Shown: piece by piece, positions 49,852-58,838 of the stretch | Layout: each line of letters starts with the position of its first letter | Position numbering within the stretch: position 1 is the stretch's first letter | NCBI GenBank assembly: GCA_017694995.1 | Contig: JADIMB010000059.1 | Coordinates: forward strand, 1-63,225 | Direction of reading: 5' to 3' | DNA from: Candidatus Cryptobacteroides faecavium | GTDB taxonomy: Bacteria > Bacteroidota > Bacteroidia > Bacteroidales > UBA932 | DNA length: 63,225 nucleotides | Position numbers and translations under genes: made by a program | The notes under the pieces: generated by a model | Seen by the model: only the letters and a program-made list of their open reading frames with translations | Told to the model about the DNA's origin: nothing | The model's database searches: none

Positions 49852-52521
49852 TTACTGAAGTTTCCAGTCTTTCCATCCTGATTCTATGCCTTCTCCGGAG
49901 AGAAGCTCTGGAGTCTGCTCCGAGTTGTTTATCCAGATGGAATTCTTCACGACCTCCCTGCGTGTCGCGTCAAACAGTGTCCCGACAGTCAAGTTGCCGT
50001 TGGTGTCGCGCATGGTCTTGAGCAGGAAGTATGTGAACATCCCGTGCTGCTTCTCTTTGTAAGGCATCGACCGCTGTGTGGAGGATGTGGCCGTGAATAC
50101 CACAGTGTTGCCGTTTATAGGTGTTTCTTTCGGCTTTATCACTATTCCGCGGCCGACTCCGCTGTAGCATGCGTCCAGGAACACGTATGTCTTCTTCGCC
50201 TGGCTCTCTCCCAGGTCAGCATACAGCTTCTCCAGCTTTATGCCGGCCGTCGGGGACGAGATGCTGACATCCACAGGCATCAGATATGTCTCCTTTGAAT
50301 CCACATCATGCTGCCCGTGACCTGCGTAGAACAGGTACAGCTCGACATTACCGGGGTTGGTCTTGCTCATCATCAGGAGCTTGTTTATGTTGAAGTTCAT
50401 CTGCGCATATGTGGCGTTGTGCAGAAGGATCACATTTTCCTTCGGCACGCCCATGTAGTCTGTGGCGTATGCCGCGAACGCGTCTGCGTCATTCTCCGCG
50501 TAATCTACATTCACCTCATATGTGGTGCTCTGCTTGAAGGAGTTGTAGTCCTCGTTGCCGATTACAAGGGCGAACTTGTTCGGGTCTGCGGCAACTACCG
50601 GAGTAAGGCCTGCCAGGAGCTCGGACATATTCTCGTCTTCTTTCACAATCTCCTGCGTGCCTGCGGACGATGCCGACGTCACTATCTGCGGTGCTCCCAT
50701 GGACTGAGTGTTCTGTGCGACATATCTGCTGTCAGGCGTGTACTGGTACATCATGGCCGGAGCCCCGCTCTCGAGGTTCACCTCGGCGTTCATCCTCCCT
50801 GTGTAGAAGGAGAGATACTTTATGTCCTTGTGTTTACGGGTGTATTCTGACAGCTTCGCCACTACTGTCAGCCCGTTCCTGGAGAGCGAGTCTGTCATAA
50901 GGGAGTCCACTGTGAACCTTGATGTGATCTCTGCGCTTTCACCTGGCTTGATCAGAGGTATTTTCATTTCGTTGTCAACTCCTGAAATGCCCTCCGGCCA
51001 CTGCAGGTCCACTGTGACGTCCTTTGCCAGGTCGCTGCCGTCATTTGTGACAGTGAGCATGAGGTTGGCCACGTCACCGGCAGAGATAGGTGTATGGTTG
51101 TCCTTGTAGACCCAGTACTTGGTGATAAGAGGCTTGCAGGCGTTGACTCCCATGGCCTCGAAAGAATACTGGGCCGTCACCGGATCTTTCATGTTGCTGG
51201 CCAGCCCGCGGAATTCAAGGTTTATCTTGTCGGACACAAGGTCTATGTTGGCGGATCCTCCGAATGTCACTGTAGTGTCCGAATTGGCCCGCACCTGCGG
51301 CAGGTATACCGACTGTCCGTCGAAGTCAAACCATTCCGCCTGGCTCTGTTCCCCGGCAAACTGGAGGTTCACGTCGTGCAGGTCCTCGCCTGTAGGGTTG
51401 TGGAGCGTTACCGCGATTGCAAACGTCTCTTCCGCTTCGACCCTGCTGTTGAGGTTGGCGTCCTTGATCGCGATGTCTTCTATCACGAGATCCGGGATGA
51501 TGTCAGACTCCTCCTTTACTTTTATGCTGCCCATCCTGCCATTGTAAGAGACGAAGGCCACTCCGTCGTTGAAATCGGTGGCGGATGTGAAAAGGGTGTC
51601 TATCACCAGCGTCCCCTTCCCGTCGATATAGCCGTATTTCCCGTTTGACGACACCCATGCGAGCCCCTCGCTGAAATTGCCCATCTTGTCGTATTCGACA
51701 GGCAGTATGGCACGCCCTGCGGTGTTGATATAACGCATGGTGTTGTCCTTCATGAGGATTGCAGCTATGCCGTCTTTGTTGAAGTCCGTTGCATCGGCGG
51801 CAGAGAAATTGAGCAGTTTAAGGTGGCTGTCAAGAAACTGTATCCCCTTGTCTGTCTTTATCTTGGCATAGCCGTTCACGAAGTGCAGAGGCTCGTTGCT
51901 TTTCAGCTCGCTGATGTTTCTGCGGCTGCCTTTCTTGTTGATGTAGAAACTTTTCTTGTTGTTCTTCACCAGTGCGATGCCGTTGCTGAAACTGTAGACG
52001 GAGTCGTATGCCGGCTCTATGGACACGATACCTTTCTTGTTGATATAGCCCCATTTCCTGTTCTTCTTTTTCATTACAGGGGCGAGACCCTCGCTGAAGT
52101 CTCCATAGGTGAACTTGGCTGAAAGAGGCTGCTTCTTCCCGTCAGGATAAACATAAAAGCAGAGGTTGTTCTCTTCCGCGTAGGCTATCCCGTCAGAGAA
52201 GTCGTTCATTTTCGAGAACACGAAGCCGGTGCTGCTTTTCCCGGTCTTGTCTATGATTCCCCATCTCGGCCCCTTCTTCACTATTGCATGGCCGTCGGCG
52301 AAGTCATAGCATTCATCGAACTGCGGAGCGATGACGACATTGCCGGAGGTGTCCATGAAGCCCCATTTGCCGTTTTCCTTGAAGGCGCACATGTCATCAC
52401 TGTACGGTCGTATCTGCTCGCAGCGGATTTCCCTTATCCATTTGAAATCCAGCTGGTCAGCCAATGCTTCCTGGGCGAGGGCTGCAGACAGCAGCAGTAT
52501 TGTAAGTCCTGAAAGTCGCAT
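49852..52521 (-). CDS. Exported WG-repeat/CARDB-like protein with C-terminal caspase domain
   Basis: An 889-residue protein with a cleavable signal peptide (to about residue 21). Residues about 25-345 hold roughly eight degenerate WG (KWGF/RWGII/KWGYI/KYGYI) repeats; about 350-600 are two CARDB-like beta-sandwiches (LHNPTGEDLHDVNLQ, VTNDGSDLAKDVTVDL); about 650-889 are a peptidase C14 caspase fold. The catalytic pair is intact: YAGHG (His735) and DACYSG (Cys785). It starts 6 nt after the FlgT-like gene, last of the eight-gene cluster. Caspase-fold proteases are used in signalling or defence, usually in the cytosol; an exported one is less usual. Substrate unknown. Confidence 0.9.
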   Translation of the reverse strand: MRLSGLTILLLSAALAQEALADQLDFKWIREIRCEQIRPYSDDMCAFKENGKWGFMDTSGNVVIAPQFDECYDFADGHAIVKKGPRWGIIDKTGKSSTGFVFSKMNDFSDGIAYAEENNLCFYVYPDGKKQPLSAKFTYGDFSEGLAPVMKKKNRKWGYINKKGIVSIEPAYDSVYSFSNGIALVKNNKKSFYINKKGSRRNISELKSNEPLHFVNGYAKIKTDKGIQFLDSHLKLLNFSAADATDFNKDGIAAILMKDNTMRYINTAGRAILPVEYDKMGNFSEGLAWVSSNGKYGYIDGKGTLVIDTLFTSATDFNDGVAFVSYNGRMGSIKVKEESDIIPDLVIEDIAIKDANLNSRVEAEETFAIAVTLHNPTGEDLHDVNLQFAGEQSQAEWFDFDGQSVYLPQVRANSDTTVTFGGSANIDLVSDKINLEFRGLASNMKDPVTAQYSFEAMGVNACKPLITKYWVYKDNHTPISAGDVANLMLTVTNDGSDLAKDVTVDLQWPEGISGVDNEMKIPLIKPGESAEITSRFTVDSLMTDSLSRNGLTVVAKLSEYTRKHKDIKYLSFYTGRMNAEVNLESGAPAMMYQYTPDSRYVAQNTQSMGAPQIVTSASSAGTQEIVKEDENMSELLAGLTPVVAADPNKFALVIGNEDYNSFKQSTTYEVNVDYAENDADAFAAYATDYMGVPKENVILLHNATYAQMNFNINKLLMMSKTNPGNVELYLFYAGHGQHDVDSKETYLMPVDVSISSPTAGIKLEKLYADLGESQAKKTYVFLDACYSGVGRGIVIKPKETPINGNTVVFTATSSTQRSMPYKEKQHGMFTYFLLKTMRDTNGNLTVGTLFDATRREVVKNSIWINNSEQTPELLSGEGIESGWKDWKLQ

Positions 52522-52527
52522 ATTGGT

Positions 52528-53331
52528 CTATCTGATTAATGTCATATTGTAATAAAAAGTCCTCTGGTCTGCAGGAAGCCTGAAAAGCCATGTCAATATG
52601 GACTGGTAGTCAGTCTCTCCGATATAAGGGAAGTCCTTCTTGGTGGCGACAATGATGATGTTGACCTTCTCCACTTCTTTCGACTTGTCCGCCTTTTCCA
52701 TTACCAGGTCGATCTTGTCCGACACTGGGAATGTGAAAGTCTCCCCGGCCCTGAATATCCGGTTTTCTTCATAACTGTTCGGATAGACCATCGATGCCCC
52801 GTCTTCCCCGAACCAGAAGAATTTTATGTAGGAGTCTGCCCCGTGGACCCTGATGGTGCATGTGAACGGTTCGGATTCCTTGTACACGGGCTCAATCCCG
52901 GTGACTTCCAGCAGGTAGCTCTTGTCCTCCTGCACGTCGTCTTTAGTGACATTGGCATCTATTGTCACCACCTTGAACAGTTTCTTTGCCACCGGGTCCC
53001 AGACATCCTCTGTCTTCTTGTCTGTGATGTTTACAAGTCCGTTGAGGGCGAGGACGCTTACCGAGGAGAAGGCCTCATCGAATTCGCTTCCGCTTTCAGT
53101 GCTCACCTGTCCGAATACCGACCAGACGTTCTCCATCACACCGGCTTTCCTCAAGGCGTCTTTCTTCGCTTCGTTGAGGGCGCGTTCCTCTGCTTCAATC
53201 AGGGTGATGTCCCCGCTGACTTCCCACCGGCCAGTGGCGTTCCTCACTTTCACTGTCTCTCCTGCATACAGCGCCCCCGCTGCCGAGAGCAGCGTGGCGC
53301 AAAGCAGGAATCTTATTACAGACAATCTCAT
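52528..53331 (-). CDS. Exported FlgT-like/DUF4384-like protein
   Basis: A 267-residue protein with a signal peptide (residues about 1-23). The N-terminal part (GRWEVSGDITLIEAEERALNEAKKDALRKAG) resembles the FlgT/LPP20 fold of outer-membrane-associated proteins. The C-terminal part (VTGIEPVYKESEPFTCTIRVHGADSYIKFFWF) looks like a DUF4384-type beta domain. Such domains often accompany caspase-fold genes; here the caspase gene is 6 nt downstream. Function is unknown; a periplasmic adaptor is a guess. Confidence 0.72.
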   Translation of the reverse strand: MRLSVIRFLLCATLLSAAGALYAGETVKVRNATGRWEVSGDITLIEAEERALNEAKKDALRKAGVMENVWSVFGQVSTESGSEFDEAFSSVSVLALNGLVNITDKKTEDVWDPVAKKLFKVVTIDANVTKDDVQEDKSYLLEVTGIEPVYKESEPFTCTIRVHGADSYIKFFWFGEDGASMVYPNSYEENRIFRAGETFTFPVSDKIDLVMEKADKSKEVEKVNIIIVATKKDFPYIGETDYQSILTWLFRLPADQRTFYYNMTLIR

Positions 53332-53342
53332 TTCCGGATCCG

Positions 53343-54035
53343 TTATTCAATCCCGAGCAGGCTGTCGAGCTCGTCCATGAGCTCTCCGGCTTCTTCATCC
53401 ATGCTCTTCTGCACTGCCTTGATTGCCTCCTGGGTGGCAAGCTTGGAGTTGTAGCCGAGGGTCACCTGCACCTCGTTGTTGCCGTTTTCTGCCACCCTGT
53501 AGATTTCCACAAGGATCAGCACGCGGCCCAGAGTGTTTGAAATCACGTTCTTGCTTGCACTCACGAAAGAGTTCAGTGAAACCGCCTCCTCGCTGCTGAT
53601 CTCGTCATTGGCCACTTTCGCCTCGATCAGCTGGCTTACCCTTGTCTGGATCTGTCCGGCAAGGTCAAGCTTGGCAAGGTTCACTGCCTGCATCTGTGCT
53701 GCAGAGTAGTTGGAGCCTGTGGTCTTGGCTGTAGCTATGAAATAGAAAGGATAGCCGTCGGAATCCATCTCGTACTGGCACTGCCATGCCTTCTCGAGCT
53801 GCTTGTCGATAGGGAGTTTGCCCACCGGAGCCCGGTAGCCCTGTTTCTCGAGCTTCCTGGCCTCTTTCCTTGCATCCTTGATGGCCCTGTCTTTCACCTG
53901 CTTGTTCAGGAATTTCTCGTGCTTCTCGATCTTCCTGTAATCTTTCTTTGTCGCTACTTCCTGTGCGGAAATTCCGGTCGTTGCCATAAGCATGCCTGCG
54001 GCTGCAATGGCTGAAATGATGAAATGTGCATTCAT
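53343..54035 (-). CDS. Exported LPP20-like protein
   Basis: A 230-residue protein with a signal peptide (to about residue 24), a basic helical segment (DYRKIEKHEKFLNKQVKDRAIKDARK) and a C-terminal domain resembling the LPP20/FlgT-like fold (SNYSAAQMQAVNLAKLDLAGQIQTRVSQLIEAKV). It lacks a clear lipobox. It lies 11 nt before the FlgT-like gene, and the pair may act together. No function is assigned. Confidence 0.75.
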   Translation of the reverse strand: MNAHFIISAIAAAGMLMATTGISAQEVATKKDYRKIEKHEKFLNKQVKDRAIKDARKEARKLEKQGYRAPVGKLPIDKQLEKAWQCQYEMDSDGYPFYFIATAKTTGSNYSAAQMQAVNLAKLDLAGQIQTRVSQLIEAKVANDEISSEEAVSLNSFVSASKNVISNTLGRVLILVEIYRVAENGNNEVQVTLGYNSKLATQEAIKAVQKSMDEEAGELMDELDSLLGIE

Positions 54036-54060
54036 GGCTTTATAAGTTTAGTTTGTATTT

Positions 54061-54909
54061 TTAGTAGTAATACCCGTTTATCCTTTCGTAGTCTATGGTG
54101 TACTTATAACGGAAGTCCTTTTCGTCTCCCCTGACATCTGTGTAAAAGTAGAATATGTCGTTCTTCGCTGTGCTGAAATTGATTTCAAGCCATGTCGAGT
54201 TGATATAGTCCCTTAGGACAGTCAGCTCGTATGTACGCCATACTGTACCGTCTTCGTCTGTCTCCGTTTCAAGTGAGGAGAAATTTATGACCTGGGGATA
54301 TGTGACACCATCTATTCTGAAAGACATGTCCTTTACGAATTCCTCCGGTGCGGACGGGAAATTCTCGCACTTGAACATGAGCGTATAATTCTGATGCCGC
54401 TGTTCCAGGGTTATACCGGACAATGTTATGGTTTCCTGGCCTGAGTCAGTATTCAGGTTCATTCCGTCGCTGCACCAGACTTCATTGTCCTCCGCATAAA
54501 TGTCATCCAGGGAAAAGTGGATTTCCGCATTGTAGAACTCATAGTGCACCCCTTCCGGCATTATGGCGAAAAATAATCTCGCATCTGTCAGCTTAGGGAT
54601 AGTGAAACTGTATGAAGTCCCGATTATTCCGGTCTGCCTGGCAGGGTAGCCGTCGACAGGGGCTCCACTGGAATTGTCCCAGACGAAGATCCAGATGTCC
54701 CTTGTCCCGATAGGATTCCCGTCCGTTGATTTTGCCGGGATTCCGCTTTCACTTATCCCGGTATATATTTCAGGTGTCATTGTGACAGTGACCGTTCCGG
54801 CCTGCTTTTCCGGAGTCTCCTTGATGCCTGACACGTCGCAAGAGAAAAGGATTGCCGCACATGCAGCGAGCACTGTCCAGTATTTCATATGTTCGATGTG
54901 CCTTTTCAT
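54061..54909 (-). CDS. Fimbrillin-like surface lipoprotein
   Basis: A 282-residue lipoprotein with signal peptide ending AILFSC. The mature protein is beta-rich: GTVTVTMTPEIYTGIS, then DIWIFVWDNSSGAPVDG and DARLFFAIMPEG, the pattern of FimB/Mfa2-type fimbrial-anchor or fimbrillin domains. The ATG at 54909 is chosen; it is 1 nt from the stop of the gene upstream, so coupling is likely. Assignment to a particular fimbrillin family is tentative. Confidence 0.7.
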   Translation of the reverse strand: MKRHIEHMKYWTVLAACAAILFSCDVSGIKETPEKQAGTVTVTMTPEIYTGISESGIPAKSTDGNPIGTRDIWIFVWDNSSGAPVDGYPARQTGIIGTSYSFTIPKLTDARLFFAIMPEGVHYEFYNAEIHFSLDDIYAEDNEVWCSDGMNLNTDSGQETITLSGITLEQRHQNYTLMFKCENFPSAPEEFVKDMSFRIDGVTYPQVINFSSLETETDEDGTVWRTYELTVLRDYINSTWLEINFSTAKNDIFYFYTDVRGDEKDFRYKYTIDYERINGYYY

Positions 54910-54910
54910 T

Positions 54911-55810
54911 TCAGTTGAGGTTAATTTCAATGTCTTCAGTAATGATGTCGTCTATCCTGAATCCGAATCCTGTGTCGTCATGAGTTACAGAGATGGACAG
55001 TTTGTAGTGTTTGTTTGGCTCCAGAGCATACCCAAGATTTTTTGTCATTGCCGTCTCTTGTCCTTCACTGTCTGTAAGAGTCAGTGTAAGGTCGGTGGTT
55101 TCTGAAACCTGCGTCATGGTAGGCAGAACAGACATGTCATTGCATATCTGATATGACGTCGCGCTTTCTTCGAGCACTCCGCCTGTCAGTGTGAATGTAG
55201 TTGACTCTTCATATCCTGCGGAGTAGTCTCCCTTTATGATGTATGAGGCGCTCTGGGGCGACAGCGAGATACTTGCGGTGCGCATGAAGCCGGTCAGGTC
55301 AAGGAGTTCTCCCTCAGGTGTCTTGACAGTGAGCTCCGCTGTCACTTTTGAGGTTATCCTGTTGAGGTGTATATTGAGTGCGCTCCCGTCCTCCGGAATC
55401 ATATCTGCGGTAGTCGTACCTGTCACCATATCTTCATCTGTCTGGTATCGTGGTGTAAGGGAGAAAGGATTGTCCACATAGGTATTCACTTCTATGGCGG
55501 AATTTTCCGGGGAAATGTTGCAGAAAACAATGAACTGCATATCACCGCTTACAGTGTATGTGTATATGCCGTTCTCTATCGATGAAGGACCTGTCCATGA
55601 GACATTATGCTCCGAGTCAAAGGTATAGGCATATATCATGTCTGTGGCGGGGTCCACAAGTGATTTGAGATCAGGTGCTGAAGTGCATACTTTTAATTCC
55701 CGGTATGTCTCGTCCCCGGCTTCTGTCTCCGGTGCTGTACCATGTGTGCTGCAAGCAGCCGCAAGCAGCAGTGACGTCAGCAGTATACAATATGTAGATT
55801 TTTTCATCAT
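54911..55810 (-). CDS. FimB/Mfa2-like lipoprotein
   Basis: A 299-residue lipoprotein; signal peptide ends LAAAC. The mature part has YAYTF near the start, FIVFCNISPENS and LNRITSKVTAELTV, the last being the conserved Arg-containing strand of FimB/Mfa2-like domains. Two other proteins of this cluster carry the equivalent motif. ATGs at 55810 and 55807 are both possible. It sits 13 nt after the large LRR lipoprotein. Confidence 0.72.
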   Translation of the reverse strand: MMKKSTYCILLTSLLLAAACSTHGTAPETEAGDETYRELKVCTSAPDLKSLVDPATDMIYAYTFDSEHNVSWTGPSSIENGIYTYTVSGDMQFIVFCNISPENSAIEVNTYVDNPFSLTPRYQTDEDMVTGTTTADMIPEDGSALNIHLNRITSKVTAELTVKTPEGELLDLTGFMRTASISLSPQSASYIIKGDYSAGYEESTTFTLTGGVLEESATSYQICNDMSVLPTMTQVSETTDLTLTLTDSEGQETAMTKNLGYALEPNKHYKLSISVTHDDTGFGFRIDDIITEDIEINLN

Positions 55811-55823
55811 AGTGCAAATTAAA

Positions 55824-58800
55824 TCAGTTGGTACTTACCTGCCAGTATTTGTTCAATGCTAAGGATGTGTTGCATGAATTTGCTCCCGGGTTGCCGTAGA
55901 TCAGTATATTGCCGGCCTGTGTCTGGCTGTTCCTGTCAGGAAGAAGCCCGAATGTGCTGTCAAGTCCCTCTGCCGTCATCTGGTTGTTCCGTATGTCGAT
56001 TGCAGATATTGAGGTGCACTGTGAAAAATCTGCCGCTTCAAGCCCTGAACTCCTTGCATAGAATCCGGTAAGAGCGCTGCAGCCTGCTAGAGACACATTC
56101 TTCAGGGATGACAGTTCTGCATATTGGTTCTCACTGTTGAATGTCCTGAGTGATGTGCAGTTATCCAGCAGTACAGTTTCCAGCGCGTTGTTTGAGTAGA
56201 CATTGCATGACTCAAGTTTTGCGCATCCTGCCGCATTAATGCTCTTGAGTCCGGTATTGCAGTTCCTTACAGTCAAGTAAGTAAGTTCCGGACATCCGGA
56301 TGTACTTACAGCCTCGATGCTGTTGAATGAATTTATCTCAAGGATGGACAGTGACTGGAACATAGAGAAATCCAGTGTCCCTGATATATTTTGAGCTCCG
56401 CTTCCTGAAAGGTATATCTTCTCAAGGCTGTACGGCAGGAGCAGGGATTTGAGTGAAGAAGAATTGGATGCATCGAACTCAAATGTTTTCAAGCCGCCGC
56501 ATGCTGTCAAATCAAGGTCGATTGACGCTCTTGTATTCTGCAGCTTGAGCTCCTGCAGCCCTGGGACTGAGGTGAAATCGAAATTGAAATTCAGATTGTG
56601 GATTGTCAGTGATGCCAATCCGGAGTTTTCCACACTCAAGTCCTGGCTGGTTGTGCTTGAAAAACTGATGTTCAGCTTGTCAAGCAGCGTACACCCTGTT
56701 ATATTGCAGTTTTCCGTACTTATATAATAATCGTCTGAGTTCACAATTTTTTCCAGCGAGGTGCATCCGCTCAGGTCCAGTACTTTACATTCAACATTCC
56801 CGCTTTCAAGTATAATCTGTTTCAATGATGTCTTCCCTGAAAGGTCCAGTGTCCCGTCTATGCCGACATTGTATCCGAATGTCACTGTTTCTATGGCGTC
56901 GGCTCCGTCTGTCATTATTGTGCTGATACTGTTGCAGTATTCAAATTTAATGTCTTTGAGCGAATAGCAGTTGGAAAGATTGATGAAACTAAGCCTGGAT
57001 TCACTGTTCAGTCTCAATGTCTCCAGCGAGGTGCATTCGCTGAGGTTGAGTGATGTGATGTTGTAGCAATTGTTTATATACAGGTACCTCAGACCTCCAA
57101 ACTGGTAGAATGATGCTCCTGTAAGTCCCGTATTGTCCCTGAATTCCACTGATTCAAGCACTTTTTCACCTGAATAGCCGGAAGGGTATATCGAGTAGGT
57201 CGCAAACGCATCGCACTCAGAGACAGCAAGCTCCTTCAAAGAGCCGGCTATGTCATCCAGGAGAAGAGATGAAATGAGGTCGCAGTTAAATATTGAGACA
57301 TCTGTTATATCCTGGCCTGGGGCAAATTGCAGCGAATTGATATTAGATTCTCTGACTGTTAGCGACTTCAGCGCTGTAAGTGCTGATACGTCCAGAATGC
57401 CGTCGGAAGTAGTGGCGTCAAGAGACATAAGAGAAACGCAGTTGCTGAAATTCAGCGAGGACAGCATCCTGCCTTCACATCCGAATTCGCTTATCGCATC
57501 GCCCTGTATCGTGATTGCCGTGCCTTGTGATATGCCGTAGTCAAGTTCAATTGTACCGGCATTATACGGTTCCATACCGTTCCCGCAGTCTATTTCTATA
57601 TTGTAGCCGGTTACATAGATTTGCGTGTCGCTGTATGTATTGTCTTTTATAAAGCTGATTATTTGTTTTGATTTGTTCATCTGGCTTATGCAGATATCAT
57701 GTGTATCACCGTTTGCAGAGGTCAGCCGCAGGATGCCGACCCTTGTTTCGCTTTCATTGTCCGACAGTGCCGTTACAGTCAGGTCGTTTCCTGTCCTTGA
57801 TACAGAGAACCAGTCTCCTCCTTTTATGATGGAGAAATCCCATTCATACGGTATCGACATTGTCACTGGTATATTGACCGAAGACCCTGCCGCGTAGGCT
57901 GTATGCCAGTAGTCCTGCACATGGAACAGTCCTCCTTGATTCGTATAGGATGCATTGAAAGACTGTTCATACACATCCGGTTTCTCGAGAGTGAACGAAG
58001 CCGTACCGTTGGCCTTCTTCAGACGGAAAGTGACTGTATAGCTGCGGTTGAAGTCCAGTACGCGGTCCAGTGAGGTTTCATATGTCGTTGAAGAACCGTC
58101 GGCCATGTGCAGAGTGACAGTGCATGTATTGACATCTGTGCCGGGGATGATGTTGAAGGACTCTGTCGTCAAAACGTTGTCAATGAGGGAAAAACCGCCG
58201 AATAAGGATGCACTTCCGGAAGCGGTCCAACTGTTGCTGCCCGGGTCGAAGGAAAGTGTGGTACTGAATCCTCCATACGACACTTCCGCTGCCTCTACTG
58301 AGTCGTCTGTCATCTGGTTGCCCTCAAAATCAGTGAATATGAGCTTCGACGTGATGATTGAGGACAGCCTGCCCAGAAGTACATCGTAGGCACTTTCGTT
58401 GCCTGGAGTTATGCCGAGGGCTGTCCCGAAAAGGATATCTGTGGACATGCCGGCCCACGTCTGGTCCTTGAGTTCAAGAACCAGGGTGCCGTCTTCTCTG
58501 GTGCTGAACATAACAGACTGCATATCAGAGCCGTTTATGTTCGAGAACATCACATTCTGGCACTCCTGCGGCACTTTATAGTAATATATGTCCCCCTGGT
58601 TTAGGGTATGGGATATCGGATTGATTGTCCCGGAGAGCATTTCATCCTGCGGATAGGCATATATGGTCTGTCCCACTCCTGCCTTTGAAATGATCTCCAT
58701 TTCAGAAAGCCTCGGCCTGACCATCAGCATCCCGTCCATCCCGTTCCCCGGAGAGCTGATTTCCTGCGTGGAACACGAGGCCAGGACTGCCGCTGCCGCA

Positions 58801-58826
58801 AATGTAAGTATGTTTATCGTCTTCAT
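55824..58826 (-). CDS. Large lipoprotein: fimbrial-anchor-like, BACON and leucine-rich repeats
   Basis: A 1000-residue lipoprotein; signal peptide ends VLASC. Domain order: an N-terminal FimB/Mfa2-like domain (about 30-290; TIYAYPQDEM, VMFSNING, LGRLSSIITSKL), a BACON domain (about 310-390; WDFSIIKGGDWFSVSRTGNDLTV), a short linker domain (ITIQGDAISEFGCEGRMLSSL), then about 25 Bacteroides-type leucine-rich repeats (about 435-965) of the form SLETLRLNSESRLSFINLSNC. The repeats are the N/C-containing LRR type found on gut bacterial surface proteins and could bind protein or glycan. Cell-surface location is inferred from the lipobox. Confidence 0.85.
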   Translation of the reverse strand: MKTINILTFAAAAVLASCSTQEISSPGNGMDGMLMVRPRLSEMEIISKAGVGQTIYAYPQDEMLSGTINPISHTLNQGDIYYYKVPQECQNVMFSNINGSDMQSVMFSTREDGTLVLELKDQTWAGMSTDILFGTALGITPGNESAYDVLLGRLSSIITSKLIFTDFEGNQMTDDSVEAAEVSYGGFSTTLSFDPGSNSWTASGSASLFGGFSLIDNVLTTESFNIIPGTDVNTCTVTLHMADGSSTTYETSLDRVLDFNRSYTVTFRLKKANGTASFTLEKPDVYEQSFNASYTNQGGLFHVQDYWHTAYAAGSSVNIPVTMSIPYEWDFSIIKGGDWFSVSRTGNDLTVTALSDNESETRVGILRLTSANGDTHDICISQMNKSKQIISFIKDNTYSDTQIYVTGYNIEIDCGNGMEPYNAGTIELDYGISQGTAITIQGDAISEFGCEGRMLSSLNFSNCVSLMSLDATTSDGILDVSALTALKSLTVRESNINSLQFAPGQDITDVSIFNCDLISSLLLDDIAGSLKELAVSECDAFATYSIYPSGYSGEKVLESVEFRDNTGLTGASFYQFGGLRYLYINNCYNITSLNLSECTSLETLRLNSESRLSFINLSNCYSLKDIKFEYCNSISTIMTDGADAIETVTFGYNVGIDGTLDLSGKTSLKQIILESGNVECKVLDLSGCTSLEKIVNSDDYYISTENCNITGCTLLDKLNISFSSTTSQDLSVENSGLASLTIHNLNFNFDFTSVPGLQELKLQNTRASIDLDLTACGGLKTFEFDASNSSSLKSLLLPYSLEKIYLSGSGAQNISGTLDFSMFQSLSILEINSFNSIEAVSTSGCPELTYLTVRNCNTGLKSINAAGCAKLESCNVYSNNALETVLLDNCTSLRTFNSENQYAELSSLKNVSLAGCSALTGFYARSSGLEAADFSQCTSISAIDIRNNQMTAEGLDSTFGLLPDRNSQTQAGNILIYGNPGANSCNTSLALNKYWQVSTN

Positions 58827-58838
58827 ATTCTGGTCGGG

